A stretch of DNA of 64,000 bases from Pseudomonadota bacterium (GCA_021819125.1 JAKARW010000002.1:1-64000); one strand, 5' to 3'; positions 48,278 to 56,955 are shown, counted from the first letter of the stretch. The notes: generated from the sequence alone by a model not told the origin. Numbers and translations are program-made.

Positions 48278-48652
48278 GTGAATGACGCCCGCCACGGTGG
48301 GAAAGCGTCCCCGAATCATGTGGCGGCGCCCCCCATCCATCCCAACGATGTCGACAGGCGGCGTATCCTACGACTGCTGAAGAACCGCCGTCGTTACCGC
48401 TACGTCACGCCCACGGTGCTGCCTGGCCCCGAAGGCTACATCGTACGCAGCCCTTGCTGTTCACGCACGGTCGATCACACCGGGGGCATCATAGACGTCG
48501 CCTGGCTACGCTTTCGCAGCGGCCATAACGTCTGGCATCTCTACCGGCGCGACCACGTCACCGATGCGTGGGTGATCCAAAGCGCCCAGCCAAGCCTTGT
48601 CGAGGCCGTAGCCGAGCTTAACGCCGACCCCGCCCGCGTTTTCTGGACGTGA
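48278..48652 (+). CDS. DUF3024-like protein downstream of the LRV gene
   Basis: The roughly 124-residue protein has a YIVRSPCCSRTVDHTGGIIDVAWLRF centre and ends NVWHLYRRDHVTDAWVIQSAQPSLVEAVAELNADPARVFW, which resembles the DUF3024 pattern (WxLYxxRxDxxW...P...slxEAlxxvxxDpxxxFW). Function is unknown. The start is uncertain: GTG 48278 has GGGTGG upstream, while ATG 48221 and TTG 48209 are in the same frame. It follows the LRV gene on the same strand. Confidence 0.5.
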   Translation: MNDARHGGKASPNHVAAPPIHPNDVDRRRILRLLKNRRRYRYVTPTVLPGPEGYIVRSPCCSRTVDHTGGIIDVAWLRFRSGHNVWHLYRRDHVTDAWVIQSAQPSLVEAVAELNADPARVFWT

Positions 48653-48717
48653 GATGGCATAATATCGAACAGGCTTGGGATTCCCCATCAAGTCGCGGGG
48701 GCGAGGTCGGTTTCGTA

Positions 48718-48746
48718 TTGACCGGCCTCACGAGAATTCTTAAGAT
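48718..48746 (+). promoter_or_regulatory. Sigma-70-type promoter of the cupredoxin gene
   Basis: TTGACC (48718-48723) and TAAGAT (48741-48746) are separated by 17 bp, upstream of the TTG/GTG start at 48772-48778. Confidence 0.55.
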
Positions 48747-48771
48747 GGGAAATTGATCCTTCTTGCGGTAA

Positions 48772-49425
48772 TTGAGCGTGCGTCTTTCGGTCGTCTTCGT
48801 CTTTCTTATGCTTGCCGCCCCCGTAAGTTTCGCAAAGACCCTGGGTACCGTGAAAAAGCCCGCCATGCCCATGGCGATGGCAGACGGCGAGATGCATGTC
48901 GTGGCTCCGACGATCCCCTGGGCGCAGGCCAAAACCGCGTGGCAGTCTTCGCGAAAAACAGGTGAGCGTCATGGGTCCGATGCCGTTATGTTTCCCGGCA
49001 AGAAGGTGGTGATCACCGTGATCGCCAACGCCCCGCACCACCCGGACATGAGCTTCGAGGCCGGGGGCCTCACGAACCCCACGCTCTGTGTGTCGCAAGG
49101 GGCGCATGTCACCCTGAGACTCATCAACATGGACTATGGTCCGGGCATGGCCCATGGTCTTGTCATCACCTCGGCCAGCCCCCCCTATCCGCTCCAGATC
49201 GGGCGGCACCCGCCCGCCATGCTGGCTCGTATCGGTGCATTGGCGCCGCGGTCTAGCATTCACCTGCGCGATGCGCATTATGCCAAGGCCACGGTCCACT
49301 TCGTCGCGCGGCGCGCGGGCACGTACTACTACGTCTGCCCCATTCCCGGCCACGCCTTGGCGTTCCACATGTATGGGCGCCTTATCGTGACCCCGTCGCC
49401 TTCGCGGATGCCCCCTCGATGTTGA
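48772..49425 (+). CDS. Rusticyanin-like periplasmic cupredoxin
   Basis: The 217-residue protein has a signal peptide (SVVFVFLMLAAPVSFA) and a cupredoxin fold. Probable type 1 copper ligands are a His in GPGMAHGLVI and the C-terminal set in TYYYVCPIPGHALAFHMYGRLIV (Cys, His, Met). The sequence resembles rusticyanin (YYYVCQIPGH), except that one residue is added between the ligand His and Met. A role in iron or sulfur electron transport is inferred. The start is TTG 48772 or GTG 48778. Its 3' end overlaps the convergent DUF1641 gene by 44 nt. Confidence 0.75.
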   Translation: MSVRLSVVFVFLMLAAPVSFAKTLGTVKKPAMPMAMADGEMHVVAPTIPWAQAKTAWQSSRKTGERHGSDAVMFPGKKVVITVIANAPHHPDMSFEAGGLTNPTLCVSQGAHVTLRLINMDYGPGMAHGLVITSASPPYPLQIGRHPPAMLARIGALAPRSSIHLRDAHYAKATVHFVARRAGTYYYVCPIPGHALAFHMYGRLIVTPSPSRMPPRC

Positions 49426-50032
49426 GGACGCGGCGCCCATAGAGCAGCAGCGCCTGCAAGGCCCTTTGATTGTCGGCGTCCTTAAGAAGAGTCCACAGTC
49501 CGGCCAGTCCGCCGCCTGGATGCGGGGCTTGGGCTAGCTCCTCCTGAAGTCGCTTGCTGCCCTTCGCCGCGTCCGGCAGAACACCGCTTGCCGCCACACA
49601 CTCGAAGAGGTCGAGCAGTGGCGGCAGAGCCTTTAGGGTACGATCGACGAGCGCGGGGGTAAGACGCTCCTCCAGCCGCTCCCATATGCGGGCATAGCGG
49701 CCATCGTCGACGCGCGTGACATGATCCAGGACGGTCATGGTCTGGCTTGCAAGACCGACGAGTCTCGTCACGAGGTCGTCGGTCAAGGCGTCCTCGGCCG
49801 CCCCCACGAGGCGGGCCAGCCGCGCCAGCCGGGCGAGATCGCCGGAGGCCGCGAGTTCACCTATAAGCGGCAAGACCTCCGAGATATGATGGCGCTGCAG
49901 ATCGTCCAGCATATCGAGTCCCTGGCTCGCCGCCTGAGTGAGGCGACCCACCATCTCGTCGGTCAATGTCTCGAATCCGGCCTCGATCAGGACGGCGGCC
50001 GCACTTTCCACGTTCGCGTTATCGGTAGACAT
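49382..50032 (-). CDS. DUF1641 protein downstream of the SQR-like gene
   Basis: The 216-residue protein is largely alpha-helical and acidic, with repeated helical units such as GRLTQAASQGLDMLDDL and LVTRLVGLASQTMTVLDHVTRV. DUF1641 proteins accompany SQR-like flavoproteins in many sulfur bacteria and may be partner subunits. A good AAGGAG site precedes the ATG. It is the last gene of the dsrE2-tusA-sqr unit. Confidence 0.8.
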   Translation of the reverse strand: MSTDNANVESAAAVLIEAGFETLTDEMVGRLTQAASQGLDMLDDLQRHHISEVLPLIGELAASGDLARLARLARLVGAAEDALTDDLVTRLVGLASQTMTVLDHVTRVDDGRYARIWERLEERLTPALVDRTLKALPPLLDLFECVAASGVLPDAAKGSKRLQEELAQAPHPGGGLAGLWTLLKDADNQRALQALLLYGRRVLNIEGASAKATGSR

Positions 50033-50044
50033 GGCAGTCGCTCC

Positions 50045-51181
50045 TTACAACAGGCCGCGTACGCTGTTCCAGTACAAGCGATTGTAAGCGAGCTTGAACC
50101 AGTGGATGGCGCGTGTCGGGGGCCGGGGCTGGGGGGGATTCTTGTAGTCGAATGACGCATAGGTGGCGCGATCCTTGCCAGCCTCTATGAAGCAAAAGAC
50201 CTTGCCTTCATAGGTGCGCATGGCCCCGCCCTGGGTGGCGAGCCGCGCGAGATTTTCGCCCAACACTTCGGCCTCGTAATGCGCCGTGGAGCCGGCCTTG
50301 CTGATCGGCAGATTCGTGGTGTCGCCGAGCACAAACACATTCTCGCGGCCCTCCATGGCGAGGGTCGCGCGATTGGTGGGTATCCATCCCGAGGTCCCGA
50401 GCTTATTCTGCTCTATGACCTCCATACCCTTATGGGGCGGAACGGCTATCAGAAGGTCAAACTCCACGACGCTCCCCTCTTCGCTATGCACGCGCTTTTG
50501 GACCCCGTCGACCTCCTTGGCGTTGAACAGCGTCTCGTACCGCACGCCCATGCGATCGAACTCCGGGGCCGCCCACTTGGCGACATTCTCCAGGGAATGG
50601 ATGCGGCCTATGGGGTAGGTATAGGTAAAGCTCACCTTGTCTAGCAACTCGCGGTCTTTGAAATAATCGTACATCATAAAAGTGAGCTCGAGCGGCACCA
50701 TGGGGCACTTATGCGGCACCCCGGTCACGATGGCGATCCGCCCCCCCTCGAAGGTCCTCAAGGCCTCGGCGGTCTTTACGGCCGCATCCTCCGTATACAC
50801 ATGATGGGCGTTTTCCATGAGGCCGGGAACGGAGGCTGGCACGGGACGCGAGCCCGTACATATCGCGAGATAGTCATAACCGTAAGTCTTGCCGCTCTTT
50901 GCCTTGACCTCGTTATGATCGAGATCGAAGGACTCCACCGGATCGACATGAAAATGAATGGTCGGGTCGAGCAGGGTCTTTTGATCGACATAGAGCTCCG
51001 ATGGGGCCATCTTGCCGAATGCGACATAGAGCAGGCCTGGCTGATACATGTGGCGGGCGCTAGCCGAGAGTAGGGTCACCGACGCGCGCGCGCTGTCGAT
51101 CTCATGGCGAAGCCTGCGCGCAAGATTGTTCGCCAAGATCGTGCCACCCGTCCCGCCGCCTACTATGAGTATTCTTTTCAT
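50045..51181 (-). CDS. Sulfide:quinone oxidoreductase-like flavoprotein
   Basis: The 378-residue flavoprotein has the FAD motif ILIVGGGTGGTILANNLARRL, ATP-type second motif VFVLGDTTNLPISKAGSTAHYEAEVL, and a C-terminal membrane-binding helix region (IHWFKLAYNRLYWNSVRGLL). SQR oxidises sulfide to polysulfide and reduces quinone. Cys159 (PHKCPMVPLE) and Cys330 (KVFCFIEAG) align with the two redox cysteines, but the third Cys expected near residue 128 is Tyr. It may therefore be a divergent SQR type. Upstream lie tusA and dsrE2 homologs. Confidence 0.82.
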   Translation of the reverse strand: MKRILIVGGGTGGTILANNLARRLRHEIDSARASVTLLSASARHMYQPGLLYVAFGKMAPSELYVDQKTLLDPTIHFHVDPVESFDLDHNEVKAKSGKTYGYDYLAICTGSRPVPASVPGLMENAHHVYTEDAAVKTAEALRTFEGGRIAIVTGVPHKCPMVPLELTFMMYDYFKDRELLDKVSFTYTYPIGRIHSLENVAKWAAPEFDRMGVRYETLFNAKEVDGVQKRVHSEEGSVVEFDLLIAVPPHKGMEVIEQNKLGTSGWIPTNRATLAMEGRENVFVLGDTTNLPISKAGSTAHYEAEVLGENLARLATQGGAMRTYEGKVFCFIEAGKDRATYASFDYKNPPQPRPPTRAIHWFKLAYNRLYWNSVRGLL

Positions 51182-51217
51182 AAGTTTATAACTCCTCCCG
51201 CCTTCGACATGAAGACG

Positions 51218-51448
51218 TCATTTGGCCTTGCGCACGCGCAGGTGGTAGACACCACCCTCCTCGGAACTGGATACCAGGGTGTGGCCGACCTTTTTGATCC
51301 ACTCCGGGATATCCTCGGCCGACCCCCGGTCCGTAGACAGAACCTCGAGCTCTTCGCCCACGCGTGCCGCCTTCATCGCGGCGATCAATTCCATAAGAGG
51401 CCCGGGGCAAAAGCTCCCCCGGGCATCGACGATCGTGGCTTCACTCAT
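51218..51448 (-). CDS. TusA-family sulfur carrier protein
   Basis: The 76-residue protein has the TusA fold with the CPxP motif (Cys14 in SFCPGPLMELIAAMK), which carries a persulfide in sulfur trafficking. In sulfur oxidisers TusA with DsrE and rhodanese proteins moves sulfane sulfur to oxidation enzymes. It lies between the DsrE2-type gene and the SQR-like gene. A GGGAAGGG run precedes the ATG. Confidence 0.92.
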   Translation of the reverse strand: MSEATIVDARGSFCPGPLMELIAAMKAARVGEELEVLSTDRGSAEDIPEWIKKVGHTLVSSSEEGGVYHLRVRKAK

Positions 51449-51463
51449 CAGTTTCCCTTCCCT

Positions 51464-51853
51464 TTAGAAAGTAAGGACATGGCTGCCTTCCAGTTCACTT
51501 AGGAACTTGGTGAGGCCGGTGGGTTTTTCCAGATACGAGACGAGATCAGCCGGGCCCAGGGACAAGACATCCAGGGCCATGGAGCAGGGGTAGATCCGGG
51601 CCGATCCGAGATCGACGGCCTGCGCGAAGAGATCGAGAAACCGCGGGGCGTTGCGCGCCTTCAACGCATGCCCGACATCGCCTTCGGCGGGGGCCTCGGG
51701 GGCACCCTCCCGACGAAAATACGGCAGCGCGTTCATAGACACGAAAATGCCGACATCCGTCCCGCCAGCCGAGGCCACGGCCGCGGTCATGGCGGCCATT
51801 TGCAGCTTCTCGCGGGTTCCCGAGGTCATGATGATACAAATGCGATCGGACAT
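51464..51853 (-). CDS. DsrE2-type sulfur carrier protein
   Basis: The 129-residue protein begins MSDRICIIMTSGTREKLQMAAMTAAVASAG, has GIFVSMNALPYFR and an active-site-like Cys90 in ARIYPCSMALDVLSLG. This matches DsrE/DsrF-like peroxiredoxin-fold carriers, near the DsrE2 branch that handles sulfane sulfur with TusA. There is no clear membrane helix, unlike many DsrE2 proteins. The ATG at 51853 has GGAGTC just upstream. It is the first gene of a sigma-54-type operon. Confidence 0.85.
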   Translation of the reverse strand: MSDRICIIMTSGTREKLQMAAMTAAVASAGGTDVGIFVSMNALPYFRREGAPEAPAEGDVGHALKARNAPRFLDLFAQAVDLGSARIYPCSMALDVLSLGPADLVSYLEKPTGLTKFLSELEGSHVLTF

Positions 51854-51915
51854 GAGACTCCTTCGTTCAAAATCGTATGAATCAGCACGCGGTGATGGCA
51901 ACGCCACCCGCACAG

Positions 51916-51930
51916 GCAATAGTCGTGCCA
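51916..51930 (-). promoter_or_regulatory. Sigma-54 promoter of the dsrE2-tusA-sqr-DUF1641 operon
   Basis: The minus strand reads TGGCAC-GACTA-TTGC, a perfect -24/-12 element 63 nt before the dsrE2 start. A sigma-54 activator gene is divergent about 100 bp away. Confidence 0.85.
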
Positions 51931-52022
51931 CGCGCGACTTTAGGACATTACGGCTCGCGGGACACAATATATAGGATCGAACGCAAGGCCACGGCCGCTT
52001 GACACGGCACCGGTGGCAGTGC

Positions 52023-52050
52023 TGTCATGACACCATGTCAGAGTTGTCAG
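52023..52050. promoter_or_regulatory. TGTCA repeats, candidate activator site between fisR-like and dsrE2 genes
   Basis: TGTCATGACA (52023-52032) is a perfect 10-bp palindrome, followed by two further TGTCAG copies (52036-52041 and 52045-52050). The palindrome is about 94 bp upstream of the sigma-54 element at 51916-51930, a normal enhancer distance, and overlaps the start region of the activator gene. Confidence 0.45.
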
Positions 52051-53402
52051 TACCGTGTTTCCAGGAGACCGTGCAGTCCTTGATCGACATGCACGAACAT
52101 CCGGCCGTACTCATCGATCGCGCCTACCGCATCGTCGCGGCCAACCGTGCCTATCGCACCACCTACGGGATAAAAAGCGAGCAATTAATCGGCCGCTACT
52201 GCTACGAGGTCTCCCATCATCGTGACACGCCCTGCCACCTGCATGGCGAGGACTGCCCCCATCAGCAAGTATTTGCGCGCAGCGAGGTCCAGCGTGTCGT
52301 GCATACCCATTTCGATGGCAAGGGCCGCCCCGAATATGTCGGGATCAAGGGTCACCCGGTCGTGCTCCCAGACGGCGAGACCTACCTTGGGGAGTCAATC
52401 CAGCGGCTTGCGCCGCCGGAGGCCATGAATTGCGAGGAGATGCGGATGGTCGGGCGGTCGCGCCCCCTGCTGCACGCGATCGATCAATTGAGCCAGGCCG
52501 CGGCAAGTCCGGCGCCGGTGCTGCTCGCCGGCGAAAGCGGGGTAGGCAAGGAACTTGCCGCCCGCTACCTGCATGATCACGGCCTGCGGCGTAGCGGCCC
52601 GTTTGTGGCCATAGACTGCGCGACACTGCCCGAAAACCTATTCGAGAGCGAGATGTTCGGACATGAGCCCGGCGCCTTCACGGGCTGCGTCGGGCGCAAG
52701 ACCGGACTGTTCGAGGACGCGCGTAACGGCACGGTGTTGCTCGATGAAATAGGCGAGATCCCGCTTGCCATGCAGGCCAAGTTACTGCGGGTCTTGGAGA
52801 CCGGGACGTTCCGCCGCGTCGGGGGACACGAGACACTCCATACGGATATCCGGCTCGTGGCGGCCACTAACAGGGATCTCAAAAACGCCGTCGCAACCGG
52901 CCAGTTCCGCGAGGATCTTTATTATCGTATCGCGTGCATCACGATCGCCCTGCCGTCGCTTCGCGAACGCCGCGCGGATATCCCGCTTCTGGTCGAGGCC
53001 CTGCTCGCGCGCATCAACGCCGCCAATGGCCGTCACGCGCGATTGAGCGAGGCGGCCTGGGCGCGCCTCATGCAACACGACTTCCCAGGCAATGTCCGCG
53101 AGTTGCGCAACATTTTGCAGCGCGCCGTCGCGCTCTGTCATGGCCAGGTCATAGAAGCCACAGACCTCGGCCTCGAGGAAACCGCCATCGATATCGACGC
53201 TCTCGCCGCACCGAACTGGGAGGGCCTGGAGCGCGAACAACTCGAGGCGCTCGCCGAACGCTACCACGGCAAACGCCGGGCGATGGCCGACGCCCTGGGT
53301 GTCAGCGAACGGACCCTCTACCGGCGCCTGCGCCGCCATGGCTTTGCGACATCGGGAGAGGACATGAGCCGGCTTTCGAAAAGATCATCAAACCGCCCTT
53401 AA
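52035..53402 (+). CDS. Sigma-54-dependent activator, FisR-like
   Basis: The protein (455 residues from ATG 52035) has an N-terminal PAS-like sensor (about 10-120), an AAA+ domain with Walker A GESGVGKE and GAFTG (213-217), and a C-terminal Fis-type helix-turn-helix ([24 protein letters not shown]). The sensor contains Cys56, Cys67 and Cys74, spaced C-x10-C-x6-C, the spacing I recall for the polysulfide-sensing cysteines of FisR. Its divergent neighbours are sulfur-trafficking and SQR-like genes with a sigma-54 promoter. It is probably their sulfane-sulfur-responsive activator. A GTG/ATG start further upstream (51999) is possible. Confidence 0.85.
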   Translation: MSELSVPCFQETVQSLIDMHEHPAVLIDRAYRIVAANRAYRTTYGIKSEQLIGRYCYEVSHHRDTPCHLHGEDCPHQQVFARSEVQRVVHTHFDGKGRPEYVGIKGHPVVLPDGETYLGESIQRLAPPEAMNCEEMRMVGRSRPLLHAIDQLSQAAASPAPVLLAGESGVGKELAARYLHDHGLRRSGPFVAIDCATLPENLFESEMFGHEPGAFTGCVGRKTGLFEDARNGTVLLDEIGEIPLAMQAKLLRVLETGTFRRVGGHETLHTDIRLVAATNRDLKNAVATGQFREDLYYRIACITIALPSLRERRADIPLLVEALLARINAANGRHARLSEAAWARLMQHDFPGNVRELRNILQRAVALCHGQVIEATDLGLEETAIDIDALAAPNWEGLEREQLEALAERYHGKRRAMADALGVSERTLYRRLRRHGFATSGEDMSRLSKRSSNRP

Positions 53403-53432
53403 AGCCCCGCCTTCCGACCGCACGCGTGGACC

Positions 53433-53438
53433 TATAAT
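53433..53438 (+). promoter_or_regulatory. -10 hexamer before the DinB-like gene
   Basis: A perfect TATAAT lies 57 nt upstream of the ATG at 53495. No convincing -35 hexamer at standard spacing is visible. Confidence 0.35.
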
Positions 53439-53494
53439 AGATTCTCACCGGCGGGAATGGACCTGCCCGAAGACCCGTCACTTATGGAGGCTTT

Positions 53495-54022
53495 ATGACA
53501 GAACTGGAACGTTTTCGGTCGCTATTCCATCAACAGGTCCTGCACACCTTCGATTACCTGCAGGCGATAAACGAGACTCAATGGCAGGGTATCCCGTGCG
53601 ACTCGCAGGCCCTGTATCTTGGATCTCGCATCAACAAGATCACCATCGCCGCGCTTTCCCGCCATCTGGCGACGACCGAGTCGCACTGGATCAGTCAACT
53701 GCCCTCGATCCCGGCGAACGGAACCATGCCGATGCCGGAGAAAGACCCGGTGATCGAGGCCGCGAAGACCGTCCCTGGCTTTATCGACATCTATGAGCTG
53801 CGCCACCGCAAAAACATGGAACGCCTCACGGCCCTAAGCGCGGGCGACCTCGACAAACCGCTCCTGTTCGCCGGTCGCCACTACACGGGGATGGGCCTAC
53901 TGTGGTCCATTCTAGGCCACCACGCCTACCACCTCGGTCAAATGGATTTGCTGATGCGCCAGCAAGAGGTGACGGCCCCGGAATACATGGAGTGGCGGGA
54001 AAAGGAACGGGTCGTGGGTTAA
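53495..54022 (+). CDS. DinB-family protein
   Basis: The 175-residue four-helix protein has the DinB/YfiT metal-site pattern: a His in ALSRHLATTESHW and the HxxxH pair in LGHHAYHLGQMDLLMRQ. Members are often metal-dependent enzymes acting on small thiols or damage-inducible proteins of unknown substrate. A strong GGAGG ribosome-binding site precedes the ATG. Its stop overlaps the end of the convergent purK by 4 nt. Confidence 0.8.
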   Translation: MTELERFRSLFHQQVLHTFDYLQAINETQWQGIPCDSQALYLGSRINKITIAALSRHLATTESHWISQLPSIPANGTMPMPEKDPVIEAAKTVPGFIDIYELRHRKNMERLTALSAGDLDKPLLFAGRHYTGMGLLWSILGHHAYHLGQMDLLMRQQEVTAPEYMEWREKERVVG

Positions 54023-55113
54023 TTCCAGTCCGCCAAGTCCACGAGCGCGCGCAGGCGCGAAAGGGCATCGAGCACATCGGGCTCGTGCGGCGCGCGCACC
54101 GTGGCATGCCCGAGCTTGCGGCCCGCGCGCGCGGTCTTTCCGTAGACGTGCAGATGGGCGCCGGGCACGGCAAGCACCGCCGAGGCTTGAGGCAGGCGGC
54201 CCACGAAATTGACCATGGCCGAGGGCGCGAGCACACGCGTCGCGCCAAGCGGCAGACCGAGCACGGCACGCAGATGATTCTCGAACTGGCTGGTCTCGGC
54301 CCCCTCTATCGTCCAGTGGCCGGAGTTGTGCACCCGCGGCGCCATCTCGTTTGCGAGCAGCGTGTCGCCTTTCTGAAAAAACTCCACGGCCAGCACCCCC
54401 ACATAGTCGAGATGGGCGAGCAGCCGGCCGACGTAGGTCTCGGCACGCGCCGTCATCGGGTCCCCGGGACGCGCTTGCGATTGCGCGAGAACGCCGTTTC
54501 TGTGGATATTCTCGGTCAGAGGGTAGAAGCGCACATCGCCTGCGGCATGGCGCACGGCGACAAGCGAGACCTCCCGATCGAAGGGGACGAAGCCCTCCAG
54601 GATCAATGGCACACCGCAAAGCGCAGCAAACGCGGTATCCGCATCGCCGGTATTGCGCACCACCCGCTGGCCCTTGCCATCGTAGCCCATGGTGCGGGTC
54701 TTCAGGACGGCCGGCCGGCCGGTGACGGCGAGCGCTTGGTCTAGGTCCGCGCGCGTATCGACCGCCACGAACGCCGGCGTCGGTATGCCAAGATCGGTGA
54801 ACAGGCGCTTCTCGTGCCAGCGGTCACGTGCCAGGGCGAGCGCTTTGGGGTGAGGATGTACGGTAACCCGAGAGGCCAGATGGCGAAGGCTCGCCTCCGG
54901 CACATTCTCGAATTCATAAGTCACGACCGCCGCACGCCGGGCCAACTCGTCTAACAGGCGTTCGTCGCCATAGTCGCCACACAAAAGCTCCCCGGTCGTG
55001 CGCGCGCAGGCATCCCGGGCGGGATCCAGAAACAGGCAGTGGATGCCGAGCGGTTGGCCGGCCATGGCCAGCATCCGCGCCAGTTGCCCTCCGCCAAGAA
55101 TGCCGACAATCAT
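54019..55113 (-). CDS. purK: N5-carboxyaminoimidazole ribonucleotide synthase
   Basis: PurK uses ATP and bicarbonate to make N5-CAIR from AIR in purine synthesis. The 364-residue ATP-grasp protein has the N-terminal [16 protein letters not shown], the VTYEFENVP region, [11 protein letters not shown], and the [18 protein letters not shown] signature. It overlaps purE by 4 nt (ATGA). Length and motifs are normal. Confidence 0.95.
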   Translation of the reverse strand: MIVGILGGGQLARMLAMAGQPLGIHCLFLDPARDACARTTGELLCGDYGDERLLDELARRAAVVTYEFENVPEASLRHLASRVTVHPHPKALALARDRWHEKRLFTDLGIPTPAFVAVDTRADLDQALAVTGRPAVLKTRTMGYDGKGQRVVRNTGDADTAFAALCGVPLILEGFVPFDREVSLVAVRHAAGDVRFYPLTENIHRNGVLAQSQARPGDPMTARAETYVGRLLAHLDYVGVLAVEFFQKGDTLLANEMAPRVHNSGHWTIEGAETSQFENHLRAVLGLPLGATRVLAPSAMVNFVGRLPQASAVLAVPGAHLHVYGKTARAGRKLGHATVRAPHEPDVLDALSRLRALVDLADWN

Positions 55114-55601
55114 GGAATACGCGGATCTCCATGGGCAAGGACGGTCTCGGTCTGCCGTATCCGAAAGGCCGCAAGCGCCTCGCGGATCGCACTATCGTAT
55201 CCAGCAAGCAGCGCCGCCGCGAACAATGCCGCATTGATCGCCCCGGCCTTGCCGATGGCAAAGGTGGCAACCGGCACGCCAGCCGGCATCTGCACGATGG
55301 ACAGCAGCGAGTCGAGCCCCTTCAGGGCCTGGGACGGCACCGGCACACCCAATACCGGAAGCGCGGTCTTGGCGGCCACCATGCCAGGGAGATGGGCGGC
55401 GCCACCGGCACCGGCGATGATGGCGCGCAACCCACGCCCCTCGGCCTGCGCGGCATAGGTAAAGAGCAGATCGGGGGTACGATGCGCCGAGACGACCTGA
55501 ACCTCATGGGCGATACCGAGATCGCCCAGTGTCTGCGCGCCATGCTGCATCGTGTCCCAATCGGAACGCGACCCCATGATGATACCCACAAGTGCCGCCA
55601 T
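55110..55601 (-). CDS. purE: N5-carboxyaminoimidazole ribonucleotide mutase
   Basis: PurE converts N5-CAIR to CAIR. The 163-residue class I protein has the [10 protein letters not shown] phosphate-binding motif, SAHRTP, and [15 protein letters not shown]. The start at ATG 55601 has GGAGG just upstream; the long open frame above it has no support. It precedes purK with overlapping stop and start codons. Confidence 0.95.
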   Translation of the reverse strand: MAALVGIIMGSRSDWDTMQHGAQTLGDLGIAHEVQVVSAHRTPDLLFTYAAQAEGRGLRAIIAGAGGAAHLPGMVAAKTALPVLGVPVPSQALKGLDSLLSIVQMPAGVPVATFAIGKAGAINAALFAAALLAGYDSAIREALAAFRIRQTETVLAHGDPRIP

Positions 55602-56146
55602 CAGGCCTCCCGACATCGGTTCCGGCCGATAAATCCGTTTGGGATGGCCGGATGTTGCCCAGTGCCGGCATTGTGTCACAGCTCGCGTCTTCCTGTCCCG
55701 CGCACGCATCACATTTCGCGCAGCCCGAGGCCACCTCATCACCGATGGGCACGCCCTCGCCTGGAGGCGTGGCTTGCAACACCTGGGGCCCACTCGCATC
55801 CCTGCATCCGCGCAAACCACAAGGAGAGGCCCGCCTTGCGGGCTTACGAAACATTCCCGCGTCTTAGGCAGAAAGTGCTTTCGAGGGCGTCGCGGGCAGG
55901 CGGCCATGGATCGGCCATCATGCGTCCAAAAGGCAGGACGGCAAGGCACCGGCGCCTTTATGTATATAAGGCGCTTTTGGACCCTTGAAGCTTCTTTGCG
56001 GCGGCTGCCTGCGCTTTAATCCTCGATCACGCATCTATGATCCGCTCCCATCCTGGCACCTATCGAGAATGGTTGGGTCATGGCGCGGACCGCGACCCAA
56101 CCGAGACGGGGCGGTTTTAGCGGGTTGCGCCGCAAAGCCGTTCGTT
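55602..56146. other. Intergenic region between purE and the PAP2 gene
   Basis: About 545 bases with no supported gene. Open frames on both strands are Arg/Pro-rich and lack domains or ribosome-binding sites. The purEK promoter should lie in its left part, and an AT-rich TATATAAGG near 55964 may be part of a plus-strand promoter. Confidence 0.35.
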
Positions 56147-56181
56147 TTAAGGTGACTACCATGAAAAGGCCGTCACTTTAA
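56147..56181. repeat. Inverted repeat before the PAP2 gene
   Basis: TTAAGGTGAC (56147-56156) and GTCACTTTAA (56172-56181) form an inverted repeat with one mismatch, ending 19 nt before the GTG start. It could be an operator or a leader hairpin. Confidence 0.4.
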
Positions 56182-56199
56182 GCGGCCCGTAGGGGGTTT

Positions 56200-56955
56200 G
56201 TGCAAAATTCCCGTTGCCTCGTCGCCTTGGCATTGGTCTTGAACCTCGCGATGGTGCCCTTCGCCTATGCCAAACCTCCGACTCCAGGCCCCACGCTCGC
56301 TCAAGGCATTGCCCGCGATTTCACGCAACCGCAGTCGGCGCTCGGCGCCCTGGGAGACACCACCGTCGTCGGCATCGGGCTCGGCCTTTTGGACTATGCG
56401 GGCCTACACAAACTCGATCACCCGGTCTCTCAGGACAACCACGGCGTCTATGCGATCGCCAAGACCCCCACCTTCCCGTTCGAACTTATCATGACGACGC
56501 TCGGGGCGGCGATCTGGGAAGGCGGGCGGACGCGGCTTGGGCATACCCTGTGGCAGAGTCTCGATGCCGCGGCGCTCGCCGGGGTCTCCACCCAGATCCT
56601 GAAGTTCACCTTTCAACGTAACCGCCCCTCGCAGAGCCCGAACAATCCGGATCTCTGGTTTCAGGGCATCCATTCGCAAAGCTTCCCGAGCGGCGACGTC
56701 TCATCAATCACAGCGCTCGTCACCCCGCTTATCCTTACCTACAAACGTCGCGAGCCCGCGGTCTGGGCGCTCGCCCTGGTGCCCGCCTTCGACATGGTGG
56801 CGCGAGTGAAGGCGCACGGGCATTGGGAGACCGACGTCGCGGCTGGCGCTGTGATCGGCGCCCTGAGCGGCTACTACGCCCATGAACGCCATAGTCCCTT
56901 CATACTAAGCCTGCTCCCGAATGGCTTCTATATGGGCTTAAGGAGCGCATTCTAA
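56200..56955 (+). CDS. PAP2-superfamily phosphatase, periplasmic
   Basis: The 251-residue protein starts at GTG 56200 after a GGGGG run and has a signal-like hydrophobic N-terminus ending AYA. The PAP2 motifs are KFTFQRNRP (KX6RP), FPSGDVSS (PSGH expected) and ARVKAHGHWETD (SRX5HX3D with Ser replaced). The catalytic His of the last motif is present, but the His of PSGH is Asp. The enzyme may be an altered lipid or phosphoester phosphatase. It stands alone. Confidence 0.75.
   Translation: MQNSRCLVALALVLNLAMVPFAYAKPPTPGPTLAQGIARDFTQPQSALGALGDTTVVGIGLGLLDYAGLHKLDHPVSQDNHGVYAIAKTPTFPFELIMTTLGAAIWEGGRTRLGHTLWQSLDAAALAGVSTQILKFTFQRNRPSQSPNNPDLWFQGIHSQSFPSGDVSSITALVTPLILTYKRREPAVWALALVPAFDMVARVKAHGHWETDVAAGAVIGALSGYYAHERHSPFILSLLPNGFYMGLRSAF

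Noticed and set aside
55131-56019. Plus-strand open frames across purE and its upstream region
   Set aside because: Antisense to purE in part and Pro/Arg-rich in the rest, with no recognisable protein features.
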